In this document: positions 1-9,088 of the stretch, in pieces
Layout: every line of letters begins with the position of its first letter
Position numbering within the stretch: the first letter of the stretch is position 1
Assembly (NCBI GenBank): GCA_030645495.1
Contig: JAUSLV010000013.1
Span: 1-54,993, forward strand
Reading direction: 5' to 3'
Origin: Actinomycetota bacterium
GTDB taxonomy: Bacteria; Actinomycetota; Acidimicrobiia; Acidimicrobiales; Ilumatobacteraceae
DNA length: 54,993 bases
The notes under the pieces: generated by a model
Databases searched by the model: none
The model's input: only the letters and a program-made list of their open reading frames with translations
What the model was told of the DNA's origin: nothing
Made by a program: the position numbers and the translations under genes

Positions 1-82
1 ACTCATCCGGCTCAATCTCCTCGAGCACGAACCTCACCGCCTGGTCCTTGAACTCGACCGTGTACTCCCTCTTTCTGGGCAT
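1..82 (-). CDS. IS3-type transposase OrfA, N-terminal fragment at window edge
   Basis: Only the first 27 codons are inside the window; the gene runs off the left edge. They read MPRKREYTVEFKDQAVRFVL followed by an acidic EEIEPDE. The basic start and the EFKxxAVRxV core match the N-terminal helix-turn-helix of IS3/IS911-family OrfA proteins, which bind the terminal inverted repeats and are normally translated with OrfB by frameshifting. The ATG at 80-82 is preceded by GAGGATTCGGAG on the minus strand, a plausible ribosome binding site. It lies downstream of groEL in the same orientation but after a strong terminator. I could not define the terminal inverted repeat between the start and base 180, so the element boundary is unknown. 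Confidence 0.7.
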   Translation of the reverse strand, partial: MPRKREYTVEFKDQAVRFVLEEIEPDE

Positions 83-180
83 CTCCGAATCCTCTCAGCA
101 TTCTCAGAGGACTTGATGCAAAACCCCGGCCGGTTCATACCGCCGTGCGGCCCGGCACCGGCCCGGGCCATGCACACCCG

Positions 181-222
181 AAAAGCGCAAACGACCCCGG
201 GGCTCGCGCCACCGGGGTCGTT
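181..222 (-). terminator. Intrinsic terminator after groEL
   Basis: An 11-bp perfect stem (190-200 with 212-222, AACGACCCCGG and its complement) with an 11-base loop is followed on the minus strand by TTGCGCTTTT. It lies 40 bases past the groEL stop, as expected for the end of the groES-groEL transcript. Confidence 0.8.
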
Positions 223-261
223 CGACGAACTCGTCTCAGCGAGACGCTCGGGCAAACAGGG

Positions 262-1914
<1,653 letters not shown>

Positions 1915-1919
1915 TCAGC

Positions 1920-2213
1920 TCACTTCGCCACGATGGCGAGGACGTCACGGCTGGTGAGGATCAGCAGATCCTTGCCGTCGACAGTGACTTCGGTGCCGCC
2001 GTACTTGCTGTACAGCACGGTGTCGCCGACCTTGATGTCGAGCGCGGCGTGAGTGCCCTTGTCGTCGCTCCAGCGGCCGGGGCCGACAGCGAGGACTTCG
2101 CCCTGCTGCGGCTTCTCCTTGGCGGTGTCGGGGATCACGAGACCCGACGCAGTGGTCTTCTCGGCCTCATTGGGCAGAACGACGATGCGGTCATCGAGGG
2201 GCTTGAGATTCAT
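1920..2213 (-). CDS. groES: 10-kDa co-chaperonin GroES
   Basis: Encodes 97 residues beginning [20 protein letters not shown], the standard GroES start. The mobile-loop region [17 protein letters not shown] and the roof segment are intact. The heptameric lid caps GroEL rings. An upstream in-frame extension exists, but the ATG at 2211-2213 matches the family start. The upstream region holds two CIRCE-like inverted repeats, so heat-inducible HrcA repression is the likely control. Confidence 0.97.
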   Translation of the reverse strand: MNLKPLDDRIVVLPNEAEKTTASGLVIPDTAKEKPQQGEVLAVGPGRWSDDKGTHAALDIKVGDTVLYSKYGGTEVTVDGKDLLILTSRDVLAIVAK

Positions 2214-2271
2214 GGGTGCGGCCTCCGTTGGCAAGAGCACTCGTTGGTGGATCGGTGAACCGGCGGGTGGG

Positions 2272-2298
2272 TTAGCACTCGACCGGGGTGAGTGCCAG
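2272..2298. promoter_or_regulatory. CIRCE operator, copy 1 (HrcA box)
   Basis: TTAGCACTC, nine bases, then GAGTGCCAG. The CIRCE consensus is TTAGCACTC-N9-GAGTGCTAA: the left half is perfect and the right half differs at two positions. It lies about 60-85 bases upstream of groES. HrcA represses chaperonin operons through this element in many Gram-positive bacteria. Confidence 0.85.
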
Positions 2299-2319
2299 GT
2301 TACGCGCACCGCAGGCCCG

Positions 2320-2346
2320 TTAGCAACCGCGACATGAGAGTGCTAA
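2320..2346. promoter_or_regulatory. CIRCE operator, copy 2 (HrcA box)
   Basis: TTAGCAACC, nine bases, then GAGTGCTAA. The right half is a perfect CIRCE half-site and the left half has two mismatches; the spacing is exactly nine. It is 21 bases from copy 1 and only 27 bases before the GTG of the divergent plus-strand gene, so it could also influence that gene. Confidence 0.85.
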
Positions 2347-2373
2347 CGGAGAAGTTCGTGGCACACTGCCCGA

Positions 2374-3936
2374 GTGAGCGACGCCGGCCGCCCCGCGTTC
2401 GAGGTGATCGAGTTGATCGACGCCGACCCCACCGCGTTCGGCGGGCCGGCGGCGGAAGGTCTCGCCGCTCCGATCGATCAGCCCCACACCCCTCACCGCT
2501 CGGCCGTACCGAGCGTGACGATGGGGGTGCTGGCGCTGTTGCTGGCGGCCGTGCTGGTGGCGGTGGCCCTGCCTCCGCTGCGGGCCGTCGAGCGCCCGGG
2601 TCGAGTGCTCTCGTTTCCGCCCCTGCGGCGGCAGTTGTCCACTCTCGACGGTCACCTCGTGTTCGCCGAGCCCCCCGGCACGGTGTCGTCGGCCGGGTTG
2701 GGTGCGGTGAGTGCCGATGGCGGGGCCACACCGTCGCCGTTGCGCAACCTCACCGGGTACGTGTTCGCCGCGCCGAACGCCCACTTCACGCTCAGCGGCG
2801 AGGAATCGGGCCGCTGGGCCGGTTTCTGGTCGGCACCGCGCGGCAGCATCGACGAACCGGGGCCGATCGGCACCCCCGACGCGCAGGTGCAAGGCACCCC
2901 GGCCTCCATCGACACCTACGGCAACGAGACGGTCATCGTGTTCGGGCCGGTCGATGGCCGCACGTTTTCGGTGCGCACGTACGACCTGGGTCGCGACGCC
3001 AGCCTGCGCTTCGCCGAGACCGTGGCCATCCGTGATGGGGTACCCACGATCACCGACGACCGGGCGCTGGCCGACATGCGCCCGGTGGGCAGCATCGCCG
3101 AGTACGGCGCCGCACTGGATGCGGTGCTCACCCCCGGCGAGTCGGCGATCCCGTCCACCAACCTGGTGTTCGTTCAGTACGCGGCCGCCGCGGGTCGCTA
3201 CACGCTGGCCTCGGTGCCAGCCGCGCACGAGACGATGTTGCCGATGCTGCACTTCCTGATGCCGCAGGGGCACGAGCGCACGGTGCGCGGCACCACCGGG
3301 TGGGTGGTGGGCGACGGCGTGACGCCCGACCTGCTGGGCTCGGGCACGGGCACGCTGCTGGCCTGGGTGGAGGGCGGCCGGCTGATCCTCGTGATCGGCC
3401 CCGACGACGAGTTGGCCACGCTCGCCCTCGCCGACTCCATCCGACCGGCCACCGACGACGAGTGGGACGAGGTCGCGACTGCCGCCACGAACACGCCGAA
3501 CCCGCTCGACAGCTCGATCGACGCGGACGTGGTACTGGACGTCGGCACCACCGCCGAGGGCGACGCCTACTCGCTGACCGCCACCTGGCGAGATCCGTTC
3601 GCGCTTGAGCTCTGCGCCGAGACCGCCATCGGCAGGGGCTGCAGTTATCTGATGGAGGTGCCGCTGCCCGTGCTGGTGCCGCTGCAATGGGGTAGCAGCA
3701 CGTTCCTGGCCGCGTTGGTCGATGACGCGACGGTCGGCCAGGCGTTCCTCGTGCTCACGTTCGCCGACCCGGCGATCGCGCCGCAGGCGTACCCGCTCGT
3801 CAACCAGTTGATCGGGTACGGAAGAAGCCTGCCCGGCCCGGCGGTGGGCCTGCTGCTGCCCGACGGCGTGGCAACGGCGGAACTGCGCGTGGACGGCGTG
3901 GTCGTGGCGACGTGGCCGTTCAGCCCACCAGGGTGA
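2374..3936 (+). CDS. Membrane-anchored extracytoplasmic protein of unknown function
   Basis: Encodes 520 residues from a GTG start. The first ~45 residues are hydrophilic. A single strong membrane segment at about residues 50-69 (MGVLALLLAAVLVAVALPPL) is followed by about 450 residues of mixed composition with no Cys-rich, repeat or enzyme motif that I recognise. The likely topology is a type II or single-pass protein with the large part outside. It is divergent from groES, sharing the 2214-2373 control region, and is the only plus-strand gene in this part of the window. Its 3' end overlaps the maf stop by 17 bases on the opposite strand. I do not assign a function. Confidence 0.75.
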   Translation: MSDAGRPAFEVIELIDADPTAFGGPAAEGLAAPIDQPHTPHRSAVPSVTMGVLALLLAAVLVAVALPPLRAVERPGRVLSFPPLRRQLSTLDGHLVFAEPPGTVSSAGLGAVSADGGATPSPLRNLTGYVFAAPNAHFTLSGEESGRWAGFWSAPRGSIDEPGPIGTPDAQVQGTPASIDTYGNETVIVFGPVDGRTFSVRTYDLGRDASLRFAETVAIRDGVPTITDDRALADMRPVGSIAEYGAALDAVLTPGESAIPSTNLVFVQYAAAAGRYTLASVPAAHETMLPMLHFLMPQGHERTVRGTTGWVVGDGVTPDLLGSGTGTLLAWVEGGRLILVIGPDDELATLALADSIRPATDDEWDEVATAATNTPNPLDSSIDADVVLDVGTTAEGDAYSLTATWRDPFALELCAETAIGRGCSYLMEVPLPVLVPLQWGSSTFLAALVDDATVGQAFLVLTFADPAIAPQAYPLVNQLIGYGRSLPGPAVGLLLPDGVATAELRVDGVVVATWPFSPPG

Positions 3937-4504
3937 CGCCGAGCTCGCTCGCCAGGCGCACCACCGCGTGCAACGGCAGGCCCACCACGTTGCTCACGCT
4001 GCCACGCACCCGCTGCACGAACACTCCCCCGGCGCCTTGCACCGCGTAGGCGCCCGCCTTGTCGATCGGCTCGCCGGTGGCGACGTACCACTCGATCATC
4101 GCCGGGGTCAGCGAGGTGAACGTGACCAGGCTGGTGACCACCTCTGCCGCGTGCGTATCGCCGAGGCGCACCGCCACGCCGGTGTGCACGCGGTGGGTGC
4201 GGGCCGACAGGCGGCGCAGCATCTCCGTGGCGTGGGCCGCGTCGTCGGGCTTGGCGAGGATCTCGCCGTCGAGGTCGACCGTGGTGTCGGCGGCGATCAC
4301 CAGCGCGTCGGCGGGGGCGTCGACCGCGAACGCCTTGGCGATCGCGAGCCGGCGCACATAGGCGACGGGGTCTTCCGCGTCGTGCGGTGTCTCGTCGACG
4401 TCGGGCAAGATGATCGTGAGCGACAGGCCCAGCTGTTCGAGGAGTTCGCGCCGGCGCGGCGAACCGCTGGCGAGGATGATCGTGGGGCGCGGTTGCTCAG
4501 CCAC
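3920..4504 (-). CDS. maf: Maf-family nucleoside triphosphate pyrophosphatase
   Basis: Encodes 194 residues. The start region IILASGSPRRRELLEQLGL is the Maf signature, with the SxSPRR phosphate-binding motif. Downstream are VAYVRRLAIAKA, IAADTTVDLDGEILAKP (catalytic Asp region) and GVFVQRVRGSVSNVVGLPL, the family's C-terminal motif. Maf proteins hydrolyse modified or non-canonical dNTP/NTPs such as dTTP, UTP or m5UTP; the exact substrate cannot be read here. I chose the GTG at 4504 because it gives the family N-terminus; it overlaps the end of the dihydrouridine synthase gene by 8 bases, implying translational coupling. Confidence 0.93.
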   Translation of the reverse strand: MAEQPRPTIILASGSPRRRELLEQLGLSLTIILPDVDETPHDAEDPVAYVRRLAIAKAFAVDAPADALVIAADTTVDLDGEILAKPDDAAHATEMLRRLSARTHRVHTGVAVRLGDTHAAEVVTSLVTFTSLTPAMIEWYVATGEPIDKAGAYAVQGAGGVFVQRVRGSVSNVVGLPLHAVVRLASELGVTLVG

Positions 4505-5627
4505 CGCTGACCGCCATCTCGGCTGCGTCGTCGGGCACGGTGAGGTCGTCGAGGTGCTGTAGGTAGCCGTCCGGCAGGGCCACGCGGATCGGGCCGTTCG
4601 TGTGGCCGCGGCGGATGCGTTCGCCACCCTCCACGAGCATCGTGGTGGGGTCGAGCGTGGCGATCAGGTCGTCGAGTTCCATCAACGTGCTGACGTTGCT
4701 GAACCGGCGGCGCACCTCGCCACCCACCGGGTACCCGGTGAAGTACCACGACGTGTGCTTTCGGAAGTCGCGCATCGCCAGGTTCTCGCCGTGGTGCGCC
4801 ACCAGCAGGCGAGCGTGCTCGGCCATCACCGTGCACGCCTCGCCCAACGCCGGCGCGGGTTGCACCGGGCGGCCGCTCATTGCATCCACCAGGTCGCGGA
4901 ACAGCCACGGCCGGCCCAGGCAGCCGCGCCCCACCACTACGCCGTCGCAGCCGGTTTCGCGCATCATCCGCACCGCGTCGGCGGCTTCCCAGATGTCGCC
5001 GTTGCCCAGCACTGGGATCTCGGGCACGGCCTGCTTCAGCTCGGCGATCGCATGCCAATCAGCGGTACCTGCATAGTGCTGCTCGGCGGTGCGCGCGTGC
5101 AGCGCGATCGCGGCGATGCCCTCCTCGGCGGCGATGCGGCCGGTCTGCACGTGGGTGAGCAGGCTGTCGTACAGGCCCTTGCGGAACTTGATCGTGATCG
5201 GCACGCCGTACGGCTGGGCGGCGGCGACCGCGCTGCGCAGGATGGCACGCAGCAGGTTCGGCTTGGCGGGCACGGCCGCTCCCCCGCCCTTGCGCGTCAC
5301 CTTCGCCGCCGGGCAGCCGAAGTTCATGTCGATGTGGTCGACGCTGCCCGCCGCACACAGCTTCCTGATCGCCTCGCCCAACATCACCGGGTCGCTGCCG
5401 TACACCTGCAGGCTGCGCGGCTGCTCGTCGGGCGCGAACGTCATCATCTGCTTCGTCTTGGGGTTACCGTGCACGACGGCCGTGGCCATGACCATCTCGT
5501 TCACGTAGAGCAGGCCGGGAGCGAACTGGCGGCACATCGTGCGAAAGGGCGCGTTGGTGACACCGGCCATCGGCGCCAGAACCACCGGCGCGATTGGGGC
5601 GAAGCTGCCAATGCGGAACGTGCTCAC
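4497..5627 (-). CDS. dusB: tRNA-dihydrouridine synthase (DusB type)
   Basis: Encodes 376 residues. An FMN TIM-barrel is shown by VVLAPMAGVTNAPFR at residue 15, MNFGCPAAKVTRKGGG near 100 (catalytic Cys in NFGCP), ITIKFRKG, ALHARTAEQHYAGTADW and PVLGNGDIW, then VVVGRGCLGRPWLF in the phosphate-binding end. It reduces uridine in tRNA D-loops using NADPH. The GTG start at 5627 overlaps the upstream small gene by four bases (GTGA), and the 3' end overlaps maf, so the three genes form one coupled unit. A longer in-frame extension through the upstream gene and the Pro-rich region has no homologous look and is rejected. Confidence 0.93.
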   Translation of the reverse strand: MSTFRIGSFAPIAPVVLAPMAGVTNAPFRTMCRQFAPGLLYVNEMVMATAVVHGNPKTKQMMTFAPDEQPRSLQVYGSDPVMLGEAIRKLCAAGSVDHIDMNFGCPAAKVTRKGGGAAVPAKPNLLRAILRSAVAAAQPYGVPITIKFRKGLYDSLLTHVQTGRIAAEEGIAAIALHARTAEQHYAGTADWHAIAELKQAVPEIPVLGNGDIWEAADAVRMMRETGCDGVVVGRGCLGRPWLFRDLVDAMSGRPVQPAPALGEACTVMAEHARLLVAHHGENLAMRDFRKHTSWYFTGYPVGGEVRRRFSNVSTLMELDDLIATLDPTTMLVEGGERIRRGHTNGPIRVALPDGYLQHLDDLTVPDDAAEMAVSGG

Positions 5628-5989
5628 GGCTCGCCACGGTACCGGACGATGTAGCGGCTGTAGGGGCCACGCTTGGCGGCGATGTGCTGCCAGTGCAGGC
5701 AGCGCCAGCGGGTGCTCTCGCTGAACGCAGCGATGTCGAGCAGGTACACGCCCCGGCCGATGGCCTTCGCTCGCTGGTACCGGGCCTGGTGGCGCAGGAT
5801 GTCGCTGACCCGCTGTTCGGGCTGCACGCCCGGCAGCGTCGCGAGGTCGAGGCCCGAGTCGTGCTTCGTGCGGCGTACGATCTCGGCGATGTGCAGCGGC
5901 CCGCGGCGCGCCCGGATCAGCACGGCGAGCACGGCGCGGCGGACGTCGAGCGGGAGGGGTGTGGGGCGGGTGCTGATCGGCATACCCAC
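5624..5989 (-). CDS. Small winged-helix-like protein, function unknown
   Basis: Encodes up to 121 residues from GTG at 5989, or 119 from the ATG at 5983; no clear ribosome binding site decides between them. The middle reads AVLAVLIRARRGPLHIAEIV, then QRVSDILRHQ and GRGVYLLD, a helix-turn-helix plus wing arrangement of the kind used for DNA or RNA binding. The C-terminal third is rich in Trp, Tyr, Arg and His (WRCLHWQHIAAKRGPYSRYI). The stop overlaps the dus start by four bases, so it is the first gene of a coupled dus-maf unit. I do not recognise the family. Confidence 0.65.
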   Translation of the reverse strand: MGMPISTRPTPLPLDVRRAVLAVLIRARRGPLHIAEIVRRTKHDSGLDLATLPGVQPEQRVSDILRHQARYQRAKAIGRGVYLLDIAAFSESTRWRCLHWQHIAAKRGPYSRYIVRYRGEP

Positions 5990-6030
5990 ACTGGGTACGG
6001 CGAGCCGCCCGACCCGGCAGTATTCGCCGC

Positions 6031-6402
6031 CGTCGCGTCGTTCCGATTTCGAATTGGCGGGCGGCGGGGGCAGGCGGCGGGGGCAGGCGGGGCGGGGCGG
6101 GGCGGGGGCAGGCGGGGCGGGGCGGGGCGGGGCGGGGCATTGTGCCTCTCGTCTCGTAGTTCCGATTTCGAATTAGCCGGGTGGTGGCACCGCCGCTCGT
6201 CTCGTAGTTCCGATTTCGAATTGGAGCCGCAGGGGGGCCGCGCCGCTGACGGAGTGCACCGACGCTCATCGCCTCGGCGATCCTCCACCTCGAATTCGAA
6301 ATCGGAACTACGAGACGAGCCCAAAGGTGGCGCTCTGCCGGCCCGCCCAGCCGGCACGCTCCCGACGCCAGCCAGCCAATTCGAAATCGGAACGACGAGA
6401 CG
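6031..6402. repeat. Cluster of five 27-bp interspersed repeats, 3 direct + 2 inverted
   Basis: Forward copies are at 6031-6057, 6150-6176 and 6198-6224; reverse copies are at 6291-6317 and 6376-6402. All share the core TTCCGATTTCGAATT preceded by CGTCTCGTAG (copies 1 and 5 vary slightly in this half). Copies 3/4 and 2/5 form nested inverted pairs that could fold as long hairpins. Spacing is irregular (21-92 bases), unlike CRISPR. Confidence 0.9.
6055..6138 (+). repeat. G-rich low-complexity tract
   Basis: An 84-base run of GGGGC, GGGGCA and GGCGGG units with almost no A or T on the plus strand, sitting between repeat copies 1 and 2. It has many consecutive G-triplets or G-quartets with 1-3 base spacers, so a G-quadruplex is possible. 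Confidence 0.85.
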
Positions 6403-6414
6403 AGCGGCGCGAAC

Positions 6415-7536
6415 TCAGCCTGCTGAGCCCACTGAGGCCGGGGCCGCCAGCGCGGGCACCACGCCGGTGTGCAGCGCCACCTCGATGCCGCCGTTCAGGG
6501 TGGACAGCGCCGGGCGCAGCGGCAGGTGCAGCCGGGCCACGGGGGTGTCGCTGGAGCCCAACACGGCCACGTGCCAGCCGACGGCACGATCACGCAGCAC
6601 GGCGCCGAAGCGGTCGTACAAATTCCGAATGTCGCCGCCGCCGACACGCTGACCATACGGAGGGTTCGTGACGATCCAGCCCGCACGAGCGGGCAGCGCC
6701 AGGTCGCTGACGGCGCGCTGCACGACCTCGATGTTGTCGCCCACGCCGGCACGAGCAGCGTTCTCCAGCGTCGCCGCCACGGCACCCGCGTCACGATCGG
6801 AGGCGATGATCGGCGGGCACTTCTCGACGATGTCGCCGTCGGCGCCACGCACCACGCGCTCCCACGCGGAAGCGTCGAACGTGGGCCACTGCTGGAACGC
6901 GAACGAACGCGACCGCCCGGGCGCCATCCGCCGCGCGATCAACGCGGCCTCGATCGCGATCGTGCCCGAGCCGCAGAACGGATCGACCAACGGCTTCTTC
7001 GGGTCCCACTCGGCAGTGGTGACGATCGCCGCGCCCAACGACTCGCGCAGCGGTGCCTTCGCCGCCGGGCCGCGATAACCACGATGATGCAGCGGCGCGC
7101 CCGAGGCGTCGAGACTGACCGTCACCACGTCGTTGAGGATGCGGATCAAGACACCCTGCTCGCCCAACGGGCGGCCCAGCGTCTCCAGCGCCCGCTCCTC
7201 CACCGCGCCCGTGTGGTACAGCTTCGACTCCTTGTCGGCCGTCACCGACACCTGCACGCCGACGCCATCGTCCAGCCACTCTCCCCACTCGATCGCGCCC
7301 AGCTTCTGCTGGAACGAGTGGAACCCGTCGGACTTGAAGCGGGCCACACGCACCACCACGCGGGTGGCGTAGCGCGACCGCAGGTTGATCGCCCACAACT
7401 GCGGCCAGGTGACCGTGCACTCCACGCCACCGCGCACGGGCCGAGCCGGGCGCACGCCCAGCTTCTGCACCTCGCCCAGCACCAGTTGCTCGAGGCCGGG
7501 CACGGCCACGACGAACGCATCGATACGAGTACTCAT
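6415..7536 (-). CDS. THUMP-domain N2-guanine RNA methyltransferase (RlmL/TrmN-like)
   Basis: Encodes 373 residues. The N-terminal ~160 residues resemble a ferredoxin-like plus THUMP RNA-binding module (FVVAVPGLEQLVLGEVQKLG). The C-terminal half is a Rossmann methyltransferase with the SAM motif LVDPFCGSGTIAIEAAL and the catalytic WIVTNPPYGQRVG (NPPY) typical of exocyclic-amine methylation. The length fits a single-domain RlmL-type 23S rRNA or TrmN-type tRNA m2G enzyme; I cannot tell which. ATG at 7536 overlaps the tsaD stop as ATGA, so it is the last gene of the t6A cluster, with the repeat patch following. Confidence 0.88.
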   Translation of the reverse strand: MSTRIDAFVVAVPGLEQLVLGEVQKLGVRPARPVRGGVECTVTWPQLWAINLRSRYATRVVVRVARFKSDGFHSFQQKLGAIEWGEWLDDGVGVQVSVTADKESKLYHTGAVEERALETLGRPLGEQGVLIRILNDVVTVSLDASGAPLHHRGYRGPAAKAPLRESLGAAIVTTAEWDPKKPLVDPFCGSGTIAIEAALIARRMAPGRSRSFAFQQWPTFDASAWERVVRGADGDIVEKCPPIIASDRDAGAVAATLENAARAGVGDNIEVVQRAVSDLALPARAGWIVTNPPYGQRVGGGDIRNLYDRFGAVLRDRAVGWHVAVLGSSDTPVARLHLPLRPALSTLNGGIEVALHTGVVPALAAPASVGSAG

Positions 7537-8549
7537 GACAGGAACGCCAATCGCAGATTGGGGTAGGCGCCGGCGTCGAGCCCGGTGGGCCCGTCGGACT
7601 TCAAGCGATGCCACCCGGCAGCGGCGATCATCGCTGCGTTGTCGGTGCACATCGCTCGGCTGGGCAGGAACCCGCGGATGCCCGACTGCGTGCACGCCGA
7701 CAGGAACTGCTCGCGCAGCAGCGAGTTGGCCGCGACGCCGCCACCCAACACCAGCCCACACGCGCCCACCTGCAGCGCGGCGCGCTGTGCCTTCTGCACC
7801 AGCACGTCGACCACGGCCGCCTGGAACGACGCGGCCACATCGGCGGCCGACACGTCGGGGTGCTTGCGCACGTGGTTCATCACCGAGGTCTTCAGCCCAC
7901 TGAAGCTGAAGTCGAGGCCGTCGTGCAGCATCGCCCGCGGGAAGCGGATCGCCTCCGGGTCGCCGTCCTCGGCCTCGCGGTCGATCGCCGGCCCGCCCGG
8001 ATAGCCCAGGCCGAGGAAGCGGGCCACCTTGTCGAACGCCTCGCCGGCGGCATCGTCGATCGTCTGGCCCAGCAGCCGGTACTGGCCGTGGCCCTGCATC
8101 TCGATCAGCATCGTGTGCCCGCCCGACACCAGCAGCACCACGAGCGGGAACTCGAGCGTGGGGTCTTCGAGGAACGCTGCGTAGAGGTGCGCCTCCATGT
8201 GGTTCACGCCGATGAACGGCACGTTCCATGTGAGCGCCAGCGCCTTCGCCGCCGACACGCCCACCAGCAGCGCGCCGATAAGGCCCGGGCCAACGGTGCA
8301 CGCGACGGCATCGATGCGATCCTCGGTGACCCCGGCCTCCACGATCGCGCGAGCGATCATCGGGTTCAGCAAGTCGAGGTGCGCGCGGCCGGCGATCTCG
8401 GGCACCACGCCACCGAACTGCGCGTGCAGATCGACCTGCGTGCTGACCGCACTCGACACGACGTCGTAGCCGCCCATCACCAGCGCGGCGGCGGTCTCGT
8501 CGCAGCTGGTCTCGATGCCCAGCACCAGTGTGGAATCGTCGACGATCAT
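7533..8549 (-). CDS. tsaD: tRNA t6A37 threonylcarbamoyltransferase TsaD
   Basis: Encodes 338 residues in the ASKHA/Kae1 fold. LVLGIETSCDETAAALV opens the protein. HMEAHLYAAF contains the paired histidines that bind the metal, LVSGGHTML is the ATP phosphate loop, and FSFSGLKTSV, GGVAANSLLR and CTDNAAMIAAAG follow, with Asp-Asn in the metal site. It transfers threonylcarbamoyl to A37 of ANN-decoding tRNAs with TsaB and TsaE, both encoded nearby. The ATG at 8549 overlaps the rimI stop (ATGA). A longer frame upstream lies inside rimI and is rejected. Confidence 0.97.
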   Translation of the reverse strand: MIVDDSTLVLGIETSCDETAAALVMGGYDVVSSAVSTQVDLHAQFGGVVPEIAGRAHLDLLNPMIARAIVEAGVTEDRIDAVACTVGPGLIGALLVGVSAAKALALTWNVPFIGVNHMEAHLYAAFLEDPTLEFPLVVLLVSGGHTMLIEMQGHGQYRLLGQTIDDAAGEAFDKVARFLGLGYPGGPAIDREAEDGDPEAIRFPRAMLHDGLDFSFSGLKTSVMNHVRKHPDVSAADVAASFQAAVVDVLVQKAQRAALQVGACGLVLGGGVAANSLLREQFLSACTQSGIRGFLPSRAMCTDNAAMIAAAGWHRLKSDGPTGLDAGAYPNLRLAFLS

Positions 8550-9088
8550 CGGACCGCCTCGGGGCACAGCCCGGTGAGGTGCTCGCGGTAGTCGGGAAGC
8601 GACAGATCGTTGTTCCACATGACGATCGCGTCCTCCACGTTCTCGTAGTACTTCTTGCGCACCCCGGCCGGGGCGAAGCCGAACTCGCGGTACAACGCCT
8701 GCGCGCCGACATTGCTGACACGAACTTCCAGCGTGAGCGCCTGGCAGTTGCGGGCGATGGCCTCCCACGCCAGCTCGGCCAGCAGGCGGGTGGCGATGCC
8801 CTGGCGCTGGCGCGACGCCGCGACTGCGATGTTGGTGACGTGCGCGTCGTCGATCACGAACATCAGCCCGGCGTAGCCCACCACCTCGTTGCCGTCGCGG
8901 GCCACCAGGTAATGGCGCTCGCCACCGCGGGCGAGATCCATCTCGCTGGCGAACACTCCCGGTGTCCACGGCCGCGGGTACGACGCCTGCTCGATCGGCA
9001 TGATCGCCGCGAGGTGTTTGCGGCGCATTGGCTCGATCGTGATCCGCTCGAACGACTGGCGGCCCAGCAGCTTGGCCAGCACGCTCAT
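8546..9088 (-). CDS. rimI: Ribosomal protein S18-alanine N-acetyltransferase RimI
   Basis: Encodes 180 residues, GNAT fold. The N-terminus ITIEPMRRKHLAAIMPIEQA leads to VGYAGLMFVIDDAHVTNIAV (beta4/5), the acetyl-CoA pyrophosphate loop SRQRQGIATRLL, and LEVRVSNVGAQALYREFGF, the classic RimI C-terminal motif. It lies between tsaB and tsaD, the usual rimI position in actinobacteria and firmicutes, with 4-base overlaps on both sides. About 25 N-terminal residues precede the GNAT start (MSVLAKLLGRQSFERITI), slightly longer than minimal RimI. Confidence 0.93.
   Translation of the reverse strand: MSVLAKLLGRQSFERITIEPMRRKHLAAIMPIEQASYPRPWTPGVFASEMDLARGGERHYLVARDGNEVVGYAGLMFVIDDAHVTNIAVAASRQRQGIATRLLAELAWEAIARNCQALTLEVRVSNVGAQALYREFGFAPAGVRKKYYENVEDAIVMWNNDLSLPDYREHLTGLCPEAVR

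Larger units (their letters stand above)
5990..6414. other. Non-coding patch between rlmL-like gene and the small gene
   Basis: About 425 bases with no credible gene. Holds five copies of a 27-bp repeat and an uninterrupted G-rich tract. Reading frames across it translate to Pro/Arg/Ala-rich low-complexity sequence that arises from the repeats. Confidence 0.7.

Noticed and set aside
4497-6269. Extended 590-codon dihydrouridine synthase with a Pro-rich N-terminus
   Set aside because: The extension runs through the upstream small gene and the G-rich repeat patch. The GTG at 5627 gives the correct family start.
6031-6402. CRISPR array
   Set aside because: Copies are irregularly spaced, change orientation, and no cas genes are near.
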